Shown here piece after piece: positions 35,251 to 43,997 of a stretch of 64,000 nt of DNA. Under the pieces are notes generated by a model. It was not told the DNA's origin. It did not search any database and saw nothing but the letters and a program-made list of their open reading frames with translations. The first letter of the stretch is position 1. Every line of letters starts with the position of its first letter. The stretch is from Paracoccus haematequi (GTDB taxonomy: Bacteria > Pseudomonadota > Alphaproteobacteria > Rhodobacterales > Rhodobacteraceae), in NCBI RefSeq assembly GCF_900631945.1, contig NZ_UZWE01000029.1, positions 62,001 to 126,000 of the forward strand. The letters run 5' to 3'. The position numbers and the translations under genes were made by a program.

Positions 35251-36645
35251 ATGTCCACTGGCAAAGACCCCCTACCCCCCTATTTCAACATCGACCCAGC
35301 CAAAGCCGCGCGGCGGCTGTCCGATCCTATCGACACCGCCCGATTCGCCAAAGCCGCCGCCTTCGCCGCCCGCGGCCGTCAGGATCTGGCCGAACGCGGC
35401 TATGCCCCCGACGGCCACAAGCGTCTGCGCCGCTTTTCCACATGGGAGGTCTGCCGCTATCTGATCCCCGTCGCGCCGGCCCATTTCCGCCGGGTGCTGC
35501 GCAAGTTCCCTGACCTGCCCCAAGGCACCGGAGAGGGCAATTCGAAATGGTTCAGCCTGGACGACGTGCTGCGCCTGCGCGACCATTTCGCGGCCGAGGG
35601 CGCGGCGGGCCGCGAATACCGCCCCTGGCGCCCAGAAGGGCTGCCCGCGAAGACCATCGCGGTGGCGAATTTCAAGGGCGGCGTCGGCAAGACCTCGACC
35701 GCGGCGCATCTGGCGATGTCGGCGGCGCTTGACGGCTACAAGGTGCTGGTCATCGACCTGGACAGCCAGGGCAGCATGACCTCGATCATGGGGGGCAAGG
35801 TCGGCGATGAATGGTCGACCGCCTTCCCGCTGCTGGCCAAGGACTATGCCCTGGCGCTTCAGGATGAAAACCGCGTGCGCGAGGCGGCGGGCCAGCCCCC
35901 CCTGCCCTTCGACGAGACCCTGACCGAGGCGCTGACCATCACCGCCCGCGACGTGATCCAGCCCACGCACTGGCCGAACATCGACCTGCTGGGGGCGCAG
36001 CTGAACCTCTATTGGGCCGAATTCCAGGTTCCCGTCTGGCGGATGGGCCTGCGCGGCTGGCCGCTGTGGGACGCGCTTGGCAATGCGCTGACCAAGGACG
36101 GGATCGTCAACGATTACGACATCATCATTCTGGATACGCCCCCCGCGCTTGGCTATCTGACGATCAACGCGCTTGCCGCCGCCGACATCCTGCTGGTGCC
36201 GCTGGGGGCATCCTTCCTGGAGTTCGATTCGACAGGCCGCTTCTTCGACATGCTCTATTCGACCTTCGCCAGCGTCGAGGACGGAGAGAACGCCGCCCGC
36301 CGCCGCGAGGGCCTGCCCGAGATGCGCTTCGAATGGGATGCGGTGCGGGCGATCATCACCCGCTTCGACGCCGCCCAGCAGACCGACCTGGCCAATGTCA
36401 TCCAGGCCTATTTCGGGGATTTCATGACCACCTTCCGCCAGGAAGTCACCGCCATGATCGGCCAGGCGGGCGAACAGGTGAACGGCATCTACGAGGCCGA
36501 TTACCGCGAATTCAACCGCGACACCTATGTCCGGGGGCGCGAGACCTTTGACCGCACCTGGGCCGAGGTCAAGGAACTGATCCTGGGGGCCTGGTGGCGC
36601 GATCTTCAGATGGAGCAGGCAGAGCAGGAGAAAGCCCATGGTTAA
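35251..36645 (+). CDS. parA: ParA-type partition ATPase
   Basis: A 464-residue plasmid ParA/RepA-type ATPase. An N-terminal ~120-residue DNA-binding region (RRFSTWEVCRYLIP..) precedes the deviant Walker A FKGGVGKTSTAAHLA; the Walker A' motif VIDLDSQGSMT and DIIILDTPPALGYLT follow. It drives plasmid segregation with ParB and usually autorepresses. The ATG at 35251 gives MSTGKDPLPP; an ATG at 35197 is possible. The downstream parB overlaps by 8 bp. Confidence 0.9.
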   Translation: MSTGKDPLPPYFNIDPAKAARRLSDPIDTARFAKAAAFAARGRQDLAERGYAPDGHKRLRRFSTWEVCRYLIPVAPAHFRRVLRKFPDLPQGTGEGNSKWFSLDDVLRLRDHFAAEGAAGREYRPWRPEGLPAKTIAVANFKGGVGKTSTAAHLAMSAALDGYKVLVIDLDSQGSMTSIMGGKVGDEWSTAFPLLAKDYALALQDENRVREAAGQPPLPFDETLTEALTITARDVIQPTHWPNIDLLGAQLNLYWAEFQVPVWRMGLRGWPLWDALGNALTKDGIVNDYDIIILDTPPALGYLTINALAAADILLVPLGASFLEFDSTGRFFDMLYSTFASVEDGENAARRREGLPEMRFEWDAVRAIITRFDAAQQTDLANVIQAYFGDFMTTFRQEVTAMIGQAGEQVNGIYEADYREFNRDTYVRGRETFDRTWAEVKELILGAWWRDLQMEQAEQEKAHG

Positions 36646-37750
36646 GCGCAGGCGGCTGGAAACCCCCAGCACCGACGACCTGTCCAGGATCGAGGCCGAG
36701 TTTCGCCGCGAAACCCATGGCCGCCCCTCGGTCGGGCCGGGGATCGCGCCCATCGCCCAGGTCGCGGCGGACACTGCGGCGCAGGGATCGCTGGAACCGG
36801 CCGATGCGCGGGCCGAACGGGCCCGCGACCGGGCGGATGCCGAGCGGTTGCGCCGCGCCGAAGGGCAGGGGCTGCTGATCGCCGAACTGCCGCTGGAGCA
36901 GATCGACGAGGGCGCCATGATTCGCGACCGCATGGTCATGGACGAGGCCGAGATGACCGAGCTGCGGCTGTCCATCGCCGCCAACGGGCTGCGCCTGCCG
37001 ATTGAGGTGTTCGAGATGGAGAGGCCGGCCGGGCAGGGCGCGCGCTATGGCCTGCTGTCGGGTTATCGCCGCCTGCACGCGATGCGGGCGCTGCACGCGC
37101 TGACGGGATCCGAGGCCCATGCCCGGATCCGCGCCCTGATCCGCCCCCGCACCCAGTCCGACGCCGCCTTCGTCGCCATGGTCGAGGAGAACGAGGTCCG
37201 CGAGGAACTGAGCCATTTCGAACGCGGGCGCATCGCCGTGATCGCCGCCAATCAGGGGGCCTTCGCCAATGTCGAGGACGCGGTGAACCGGCTGTTCGCC
37301 ACCGGATCCAAGGCCAAGCGGTCCAAGGTGCGGTCCTTTGCCCTGATCTTCGAGGAGTTGGGCGACATGCTGCAATTTCCCGAGGCGCTGACCGAAAAGC
37401 GCGGCCTGCGGCTGGCGACGGCCCTGCGCGACGGGGCCGAGGCGCGATTGCGCCAGGCCCTGTCCTCGGCCAGCCCCGAGGATGCCGAGGCGGAATGGCA
37501 GCTGCTGGAGCCGGTGATCGCCCGGTCGGAATCCGCCCCCCGCAGCCCGGCCAGGGGCGGGCGGCCGCGCAGCCAGGCGCCGGTGCAATACGGCTGGATC
37601 GACGGCCAGACGCTGCGCACCACCAGCGGGATCACCATCCGCCGCGCCCGCGACGGCAAGGCCCATGTGTTGCGCCTGGAGGGAGGGGCGATCGACGACG
37701 ACCTGATGGACAGCCTGATGGCCGAGATCCGCGCCCTGCTGGACCGATGA
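36638..37750 (+). CDS. parB: ParB-type partition protein
   Basis: A 370-residue ParB/RepB protein. The ParB/Srx domain is visible in LRLSIAANGLRLPIEVFE, YGLLSGYRRLHAMRAL and MVEENEVREELSHFERGR, followed by a HTH region with a C-terminal domain. It binds parS and may use CTP, as other ParB proteins do. The start overlaps parA by 8 bp, showing coupling. A parS-like palindrome follows the stop by 1 bp. Confidence 0.88.
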   Translation: MVKRRRLETPSTDDLSRIEAEFRRETHGRPSVGPGIAPIAQVAADTAAQGSLEPADARAERARDRADAERLRRAEGQGLLIAELPLEQIDEGAMIRDRMVMDEAEMTELRLSIAANGLRLPIEVFEMERPAGQGARYGLLSGYRRLHAMRALHALTGSEAHARIRALIRPRTQSDAAFVAMVEENEVREELSHFERGRIAVIAANQGAFANVEDAVNRLFATGSKAKRSKVRSFALIFEELGDMLQFPEALTEKRGLRLATALRDGAEARLRQALSSASPEDAEAEWQLLEPVIARSESAPRSPARGGRPRSQAPVQYGWIDGQTLRTTSGITIRRARDGKAHVLRLEGGAIDDDLMDSLMAEIRALLDR

Positions 37751-37767
37751 GGTTTCGCCGCGAAACC
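37751..37767. promoter_or_regulatory. parS-like palindrome downstream of parB
   Basis: GGTTTCGC-C-GCGAAACC: a perfect 8-bp inverted repeat around one base, sharing 14 of 15 core positions with 35150-35164. Immediately follows the parB TGA. Likely centromere site. Confidence 0.7.
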
Positions 37768-37774
37768 CCATAAA

Positions 37775-37787
37775 TGACGTAACGTCA
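37775..37787. promoter_or_regulatory. 13-bp palindrome upstream of the hybrid kinase
   Basis: TGACGT-A-ACGTCA, perfect 6-bp arms around one base, about 100 bp upstream of the kinase GTG. Possible operator for the signalling operon. Confidence 0.45.
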
Positions 37788-37791
37788 ACTT

Positions 37792-37818
37792 CGACGCGGC
37801 GCGGGAACCGCCGCGTCG
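37792..37818. terminator. Hairpin after parAB
   Basis: Perfect 10-bp stem CGACGCGGCG / CGCCGCGTCG with a 7-nt loop, no T-tract. It may end or stabilise the parAB transcript. Confidence 0.5.
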
Positions 37819-37886
37819 GGGCGGGCGTTCGGAAATGGCCGCCGGCGGCCAGAACCGCGTGGAAATACCGGGCCAGGGACAAAACA

Positions 37887-40800
37887 GTGAACAAGAACAA
37901 AGAGTTGGCGATCCTTTCGCTGATCGTCGCGATGATTTGCGCGATCTTCGTGATGGATCTGTATGTGCCGTTGGGCACGGCGGTCTGGCTGATCTATATC
38001 ATCCCGCTGGCGCTGTCCTTTACGGTCAGCCGGTCCTGGGCGCCCGTCGCGGTCGCGCTGACCGCCTGTCTGGCGATGGCCGGGGGATTCCTGCTGGACG
38101 GCCACGCCGGGATCGACCCGCGCGTCGCGGCGCTGAACCGCACCCTGGCAAGCGTCGTCTATCTGGTCCTGGGCAATATGGGCCGGATGCTGATCCGCAA
38201 CAGGGGGATCCTGGCGCGCGAAGCCTGGGCCCGCCAGGGCGAGGTCGAGGTGTCGCAGGCCGTCCAGGGCGATCCGTCGGCCGAGGAACTGGGGCAACGG
38301 GTGCTGGCGGTGCTGGCCGAGCGGGCAGGGGCGCGGGCCGCGGTCGCCTATGATGCCCATGCGGGCGGGCTGCGGCGGCTGGCCGCCTGGGGGGTGGATG
38401 ACGCGGGCCTGCCCGGCCCCGACCGGACCGCCCCCGGCGGGCATCTGGCGCGCAGCCTGGCCGAAAGCCGCGTGGTGCATCTGGACCTGGCCCCCGACCA
38501 GGCGCTTGGCTGGGGGTCGGGGCTGTCGCGCGGGCGCGCCGCCCATGTGGTGATCGTCCCGCTGCGCGAGGGAAACCGGACCGAGGGGCTGCTGGAATTC
38601 GGCTTCGACGGCCCGCCCCCGGCGCGGGTGGGCGATCTGCTGGACCGGGTGGGCGAACGCCTGGCCCTGGCGATCCGGTCGGTCCATGACCGCCACCGCC
38701 TGGAGGAACTGCTGGAGGAGACCCGCCACCAGGCCGAGGAACTGCGCAGCCATGCCGAGGAACTGGCCGCGACCAACGAGGAGCTTGAGGAACAGAGCCG
38801 CGCCTTGCAGGACAGCCAGCGCAAGCTGGAACAGCAGCAGGCCGAACTGGAACAGCAGAACAACCAGCTTGAGATCCAGACCCGCGCGCTCGAGGATCAG
38901 CGCGACGCCCTGGCCCGGTCGCGCCGCGACCTGGAGAGCAAGACGGTCGAACTGGCGCGCGAAAGCCGCTATAAGTCGGAATTCGTGGCCAACATGTCCC
39001 ACGAATTGCGCACGCCGCTGAACGCGCTGCTGATCATGTCGCGGCTTCTGGCGGAAAACCGCAGCCGCACCCTGACCGACGAACAGGTCCGCTGGGCCGA
39101 GACCATCGAAAGCTCGGGCAAGGATCTGCTGGTGCTGATCAACGACATCCTGGATCTGTCCAAGATCGAGGCGGGCAAGATGGAGATCGCCGCCGACACG
39201 GTGGAACCCGGCACCGTCGCGCGCAAGCTGGTGCGCGCCTTCGAGGAGCAGGCCCGGTCCAAGGGGCTGGAACTGGGCTTCGAACTGGCCCCCGGCCTGA
39301 GCGCGATCCAGACCGACCGGGCGCGGCTGGAACAGGTGCTGCGCAACTTCCTGTCGAACGCGCTGAAATTCACCGAGCGGGGCCGGATCACGCTGCGCAT
39401 CGCGCCCGCCCAGGGCGGCATCGCCTTTTCGGTCAGCGACACCGGCATCGGCATCGATCCCGACCAGCAGGACGCCGTGTTCGAGGCGTTCCGCCAGGCG
39501 GACGGCACCATCTCTCGCCGGTTCGGCGGCACCGGGCTGGGGCTGTCGATTTCCCGCGAGCTGGCGGATCTGCTGGGCGGCCGGATCACGCTGGAAAGCC
39601 GGAAGGGCAGGGGCAGCACCTTCACGCTGATCCTGCCCGACGGCCCGCAGGCGCAGGCGGCACCGGCGCCGTTGCGCGCGCCCGACATGGCGCCCGCCCC
39701 GGTCGCCGAGGACGCGGTCCTGGGCGCGCTGCCGGGCTTGTCGGACGACCGCGACCGGATCGAGCCGGGCGACCGGGTGATGCTGGTGGTCGAGGACGAC
39801 GCGGCCTTCGCGGCCGTGCTGCTGGATCTGGCGCACGAACTGGGCTTCCGCTGCGTCTGCGTGGATCGGGCCGACGACGCGGTGCGGGCGGCGCGACGAT
39901 TCCTGCCCCATGCGATCGTGCTGGACATCCGCCTGCCCGACCATTCGGGCCTGTCCGCGCTGGACCGGCTGAAACGCGACACGGCGACGCGGCACATCCC
40001 GGTGCATGTGATCTCGGCCGAGGATTACATGCACGAGGCGATGGCCCAGGGGGCGATCAGCTATATGCTGAAGCCGGTGGCGCGCGATCAGCTGGAAACC
40101 GCGATCCGCAGCCTGGAGCAGCGCCTGCAAGGCCGGTTGCGCCGCGTGCTGATCGTCGAGGACGATCCCGCCCAGATGGAGGGGCTGCGCGCCCTGCTGG
40201 CCAGCGACGCGGTGGAAACCGTGGGGGCGGGCACCGCCGCCGAGGCGTTCGAGATCTGCCGGACCCAGACCGTCGACTGCATCGTGCTGGACATGACGCT
40301 GCCCGACGCCTCGGGCTTCGACCTGCTGGAACGGCTGGACGCGGACGGCACGGCGGCCTTTCCGCCGGTGATCGTCTATACCGCCCGCGCCCTGTCCGAG
40401 GACGAGGAGCAGCGGCTGCGGCGGTATTCCAAGTCGATCATCATCAAGGGCGCGAAATCGCCCGAGCGGCTGGTCAGCGAGGTGACGCTGTTCCTGCATC
40501 AGGTGGTGTCGGAACTGCCCGAGAAGCAGCGCCGGATGCTGGCGGCGTCGCTGGGCCGGGACGCGCAGCTCGAGGGGCGGCGGATCCTGGTGGTCGAGGA
40601 CGACATCCGCAACGTCTATGCGCTGACCGGGGTGTTCGAACCCCATGGCGCCACCGTCCAGATCGCCCGCAACGGGCGCGAGGCCCTGGAGGCCCTGGGC
40701 TGCATCGACGATGGCGGCGCGCCGCGCGTCGATCTGGTGCTGATGGACGTGATGATGCCGGAAATGGACGGGCTGACCGCCACCCGCGAGATCCGCAAGA

Positions 40801-40958
40801 TAGACCGCTGGAAGACCCTGCCGATCATCATGCTGACCGCCAAGGCCATGGCCGAGGACCAGAACCGCTGCATCGAGGCGGGGGCGAACGACTACCTGTC
40901 CAAGCCCTTGGACGTGGACAAGCTGCTGTCGCTGACCCGCGTGTGGATGCCGCGATGA
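37887..40958 (+). CDS. Hybrid histidine kinase with GAF domain and three receiver domains
   Basis: The 1023-residue protein has three to four N-terminal membrane helices (residues ~5-105), a GAF-like domain (~120-265) and a long Gln/Glu-rich coiled coil (~270-355). HisKA follows with His372 in NMSHELRTPLNA, then HATPase with FGGTGLGLSIS. Three receivers follow, with predicted phospho-Asp at 680, 802 and 954. The third keeps VLMDVMMPEMDG most canonically. Starts at GTG 37887 with a CAGGGA site. The next gene, cheR, overlaps by 4 bp. The layout resembles CheB/CheR-linked hybrid kinases whose signals are unknown. Confidence 0.9.
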   Translation: MNKNKELAILSLIVAMICAIFVMDLYVPLGTAVWLIYIIPLALSFTVSRSWAPVAVALTACLAMAGGFLLDGHAGIDPRVAALNRTLASVVYLVLGNMGRMLIRNRGILAREAWARQGEVEVSQAVQGDPSAEELGQRVLAVLAERAGARAAVAYDAHAGGLRRLAAWGVDDAGLPGPDRTAPGGHLARSLAESRVVHLDLAPDQALGWGSGLSRGRAAHVVIVPLREGNRTEGLLEFGFDGPPPARVGDLLDRVGERLALAIRSVHDRHRLEELLEETRHQAEELRSHAEELAATNEELEEQSRALQDSQRKLEQQQAELEQQNNQLEIQTRALEDQRDALARSRRDLESKTVELARESRYKSEFVANMSHELRTPLNALLIMSRLLAENRSRTLTDEQVRWAETIESSGKDLLVLINDILDLSKIEAGKMEIAADTVEPGTVARKLVRAFEEQARSKGLELGFELAPGLSAIQTDRARLEQVLRNFLSNALKFTERGRITLRIAPAQGGIAFSVSDTGIGIDPDQQDAVFEAFRQADGTISRRFGGTGLGLSISRELADLLGGRITLESRKGRGSTFTLILPDGPQAQAAPAPLRAPDMAPAPVAEDAVLGALPGLSDDRDRIEPGDRVMLVVEDDAAFAAVLLDLAHELGFRCVCVDRADDAVRAARRFLPHAIVLDIRLPDHSGLSALDRLKRDTATRHIPVHVISAEDYMHEAMAQGAISYMLKPVARDQLETAIRSLEQRLQGRLRRVLIVEDDPAQMEGLRALLASDAVETVGAGTAAEAFEICRTQTVDCIVLDMTLPDASGFDLLERLDADGTAAFPPVIVYTARALSEDEEQRLRRYSKSIIIKGAKSPERLVSEVTLFLHQVVSELPEKQRRMLAASLGRDAQLEGRRILVVEDDIRNVYALTGVFEPHGATVQIARNGREALEALGCIDDGGAPRVDLVLMDVMMPEMDGLTATREIRKIDRWKTLPIIMLTAKAMAEDQNRCIEAGANDYLSKPLDVDKLLSLTRVWMPR

Positions 40959-41815
40959 CGGTCGCCCCGGTTCCCGCCGACCCCGCCGACATGGTGGAGC
41001 TGGATCTGTTCCTGGAAGCGCTGCACCGCCGCTGGCATTACGATTTCCGGTCCTATTCCCGCGCCTCGCTGGTGCGGCGGGCGGATCTTGCGCGCGAGCG
41101 GCTGGGCTGCGCCACGCTGTCGGAATTGCAGGGCCGGCTGCTGCGCGACGGCTCGATCTTGCCGGACGTGATCGACGCGATGACGGTGCAGGTCAGCGAA
41201 CTGTTCCGCGACCCGCCCTATTACCTGGCGCTGCGCCGCGAGGTGGTGCCGCATCTGCGCACCTTCCCGTCGCTCAAGGTCTGGGTGGCGGGCTGCGCGG
41301 ACGGAGAGGAGCTGTATTCCCTGGCGATCCTGTTCCGCGAAGAGGGGCTGTTCGACCGGACCCTGTTTTACGCCACGGAAATCAACCGCCGGGCGCTTCA
41401 ACGGGCCGAGACGGGGGTCTATCCCATTGACCGCCTGCCGGTTTTTTCGCAGAACTATCAGCGCGCGGGCGGCACCGGGACGCTGGCCGACCACTATACC
41501 GCCGCCTATGGGCGGGTGGCCTTCGACCGGGCGCTGCGGGACCGCACGGTCTTTACCGAACACAACCTGGCCACCGACCAGGTCTTTTCCGAGGTGCATC
41601 TGGTGTCCTGCCGCAACGTCCTGATCTATTTCGACAGCCCGTTGCAGGACCGCGCCCTGGGGCTGTTCGCCCAGGCCCTGACGCGCGGCGGCTTCCTGGG
41701 CCTGGGGTCGCACGAGACCCTGCGCTTTTCGCCCCATGCCCGCCACTTCGCCGCCTTCGACGAACCCGATCGGATCTGGCGGCGCAGGGCCAGCCAGGAA
41801 GACGCCCATGCCTGA
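40955..41815 (+). CDS. cheR: CheR-family methyltransferase
   Basis: A 286-residue CheR: N-terminal helical domain (DFRSYSRASLVRR) and SAM-binding domain with VWVAGCADGEELYSLAI and SCRNVLIYF. CheR methylates receptor glutamates, but no chemoreceptor, CheA or CheB gene is in view, so the target is unknown. It is coupled to both neighbours (4-bp overlap upstream, 8-bp downstream). The most likely role is in a non-chemotaxis signalling unit with the two kinases. Confidence 0.88.
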   Translation: MTVAPVPADPADMVELDLFLEALHRRWHYDFRSYSRASLVRRADLARERLGCATLSELQGRLLRDGSILPDVIDAMTVQVSELFRDPPYYLALRREVVPHLRTFPSLKVWVAGCADGEELYSLAILFREEGLFDRTLFYATEINRRALQRAETGVYPIDRLPVFSQNYQRAGGTGTLADHYTAAYGRVAFDRALRDRTVFTEHNLATDQVFSEVHLVSCRNVLIYFDSPLQDRALGLFAQALTRGGFLGLGSHETLRFSPHARHFAAFDEPDRIWRRRASQEDAHA

Positions 41816-43631
41816 CAGACCCATCCGGTTCCTGATCGTCGACGACATCGCCGAAAACATCCTGGCGCTTGACGCGCTGCTGCGCCGCGACGGGCTGGAG
41901 GTCGACCACGCCCATTCCGCGACCCAGGCGCTGGAACTGATGCTGGTCCACGACTATGCCCTGGCGCTGCTGGACGTGCATATGCCGGGAACCGACGGCT
42001 ACGAACTGGCCGAACTGATGCGGTCCACGGAACGCACGCGCGGCGTGCCGATCATCTTCGTCACCGCCGCCGACCGCGACGAGGCGCGCCGGTTCCGGGG
42101 ATACGAGGCGGGGGCGGTCGATTACATCGTCAAGCCGATCGACCCTGTGGTGCTGAAATCCAAGGCCGAGGTGTTCTTCCGCATCGGCCGCCAGGCCCGC
42201 GACCTGCAACGCCAGCACGACGAGATGCAGCGCATCGCCCATGACCGCGACCGCGCGGCCAGCATGCTGCGCGCGCATACCGACAATTCGCCGCTGGCCT
42301 TCGTGACGCTGGACCAGGATCTGGTCATCCGCGACTGGTCCAAGGGCGCCGAACGGATGTTCGGGCGCGCGGCCGAAGACCTGCTGGAACGGGCCGCCGC
42401 CGACACCGGCTGGCTGGACGAGGCGGGGGCGGCGACCCTGGCGGGCTGGCTGGCCCCCGGCGACAGCGCGCCGCGCCATTCGACGGAAATGGTCCTGGGC
42501 CATGCCGAGCGCGGCCCGATCCCCTGCGAGATCTATGGCTCGATCCTGGCGGGGTCCAGGCAGCGCACCCTGTCCTTGCAGATCCTGGACATCACCGAGC
42601 GCAAGCGCGCCGAGGAAGTGCGGTCGCTTCTGGTGGGCGAGCTGAATCACCGCATCAAAAACACCCTGGCCAATGTCCAGGCCATCGCCCGGCAGGGCCT
42701 GCGCCGGTCGGCGGATCTGGCGGATTTCGAACAGGGCTTCGTCGGCCGTCTTCAGGCCCTGTCGCGCGCCCATTCGATCCTGTCGGATTCCACCTGGGCC
42801 AGTGCGCCGCTGGATCAGTTGATCGACGACCAGATCCGGGTGGGCACGCTGGATGCCGACCGGCTGCGCCGCAGCGGCCCGCCGGTGGAACTGACCCCCG
42901 ACACGATGCTGCGCATGGCGCTGACGCTGCACGAACTGGCGACCAATGCCGTCAAATACGGCGCGCTGTCGGTGCCCGGCGGCATGGTGCATCTGGACTG
43001 GGTGGGGCAGGGCAGGGGCATCGTGCTGACCTGGCGCGAGACCGGCGGCCCCGCCGTCATCCCGCCCGGCCATGGCGGCTTCGGGTCGGATCTGATCGCG
43101 GCCGTCGCTGGGGGCGAGGATGGCGCCGTGGTGGCCGACTGGCGCCCCGAAGGCGTCGTCTGGACCATCCGCCTGACCGAAGGGGTCACGCCGCTGGACG
43201 GCGCCGCCCCGTCCGCGCCCGACGGCCCCGACCCTGCGGCGGGGCCGGATGCGGTCCTGCGCGGCCAGTCGGTGCTGGTGGTCGAGGACGAACCGCTGGT
43301 CGCCCTGGACATCCAGGCGGAACTGGAACTGGCCGGGGCGGGCCGGGTGCGGATCGTCCGCAGCGTCGATGCCGCGCTGTCCGCCCTGGCCGAGGACCGC
43401 TTCGACCTGGCGCTGCTGGACGGCAATCTCAAGGGCCAGCCGGTCGATGCGGTGGCCTTGGGCCTGCGCCGGGGGGCGGTGCCGTTCTGTTTCGTGTCGG
43501 GCTATGGCCGCGAACATCTGCCCCAGGGGTTCGATGACGCGCCGCTGATCCAGAAGCCCTTTCCCCCGGCCTCGCTGTCGCAGACCCTGGCGCAGCTTCT
43601 GCACCCGCCCAGCCCCCGCGCCGCCGAATAG
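41808..43631 (+). CDS. REC-PAS-HWE histidine kinase-REC protein
   Basis: 607 residues: an N-terminal receiver (phospho-Asp56 in LLDVHMPGTDG), a PAS region (~145-265) and an HWE/HisKA_2 dimerisation domain with His281 in ELNHRIKNTLANV. Then an ATPase domain (HELATNAVKYGALS), and a C-terminal receiver with Asp538 in ALLDGNLKG and an ASGYG-like FVSGYGREH. HWE kinases feed single-domain regulators in general stress or light signalling. Here the input comes through the first receiver, probably from the hybrid kinase. The ATG at 41808 follows CAGGAAG and overlaps cheR. Confidence 0.88.
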   Translation: MPDRPIRFLIVDDIAENILALDALLRRDGLEVDHAHSATQALELMLVHDYALALLDVHMPGTDGYELAELMRSTERTRGVPIIFVTAADRDEARRFRGYEAGAVDYIVKPIDPVVLKSKAEVFFRIGRQARDLQRQHDEMQRIAHDRDRAASMLRAHTDNSPLAFVTLDQDLVIRDWSKGAERMFGRAAEDLLERAAADTGWLDEAGAATLAGWLAPGDSAPRHSTEMVLGHAERGPIPCEIYGSILAGSRQRTLSLQILDITERKRAEEVRSLLVGELNHRIKNTLANVQAIARQGLRRSADLADFEQGFVGRLQALSRAHSILSDSTWASAPLDQLIDDQIRVGTLDADRLRRSGPPVELTPDTMLRMALTLHELATNAVKYGALSVPGGMVHLDWVGQGRGIVLTWRETGGPAVIPPGHGGFGSDLIAAVAGGEDGAVVADWRPEGVVWTIRLTEGVTPLDGAAPSAPDGPDPAAGPDAVLRGQSVLVVEDEPLVALDIQAELELAGAGRVRIVRSVDAALSALAEDRFDLALLDGNLKGQPVDAVALGLRRGAVPFCFVSGYGREHLPQGFDDAPLIQKPFPPASLSQTLAQLLHPPSPRAAE

Positions 43632-43997
43632 GGCGCGGGCCGGGGTTGTCCGGGTCAGCTTTGAAGGGTTCACGCGGGACCGCGCATCTCAGCCCTGGAA
43701 TCAGAGCACCCCCGTTGATGTGGGCCGGACCATGGCCCCTGGGGCGGCGGCTGTCAACGCCCCGGATCGGCGGTCAGGAAATCGCGCCGGGCGGCGGTGA
43801 AGGGCGGCGGATCGGGACAGGGAAGCCGAAAATCCGGGCTGGCCGGAGGCGAACAACATCCCCTGGCAGGCGTGACGGCAAGTCGATCAACCATAGGTAG
43901 AGGCGCAGCGGATTTGCGGAACCGCCCGGTAAATTTGTCTTGAAGCGTGTGAACGGCAAGGCCATATCTCCGCGGATGCCGCAGCCGGAGTGCCTGA
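43632..43997. other. Intergenic region of about 365 bp before kup
   Basis: No gene recognised; the open frames lack support. TTGAAG (about 43937-43942) with a weak CATATC 17 bp downstream is a poor promoter candidate for kup. Confidence 0.35.

Noticed and set aside
43646..43900. 84-codon frame before kup
   Set aside because: Arg/Gly/Pro-rich, no family match or translation signal.
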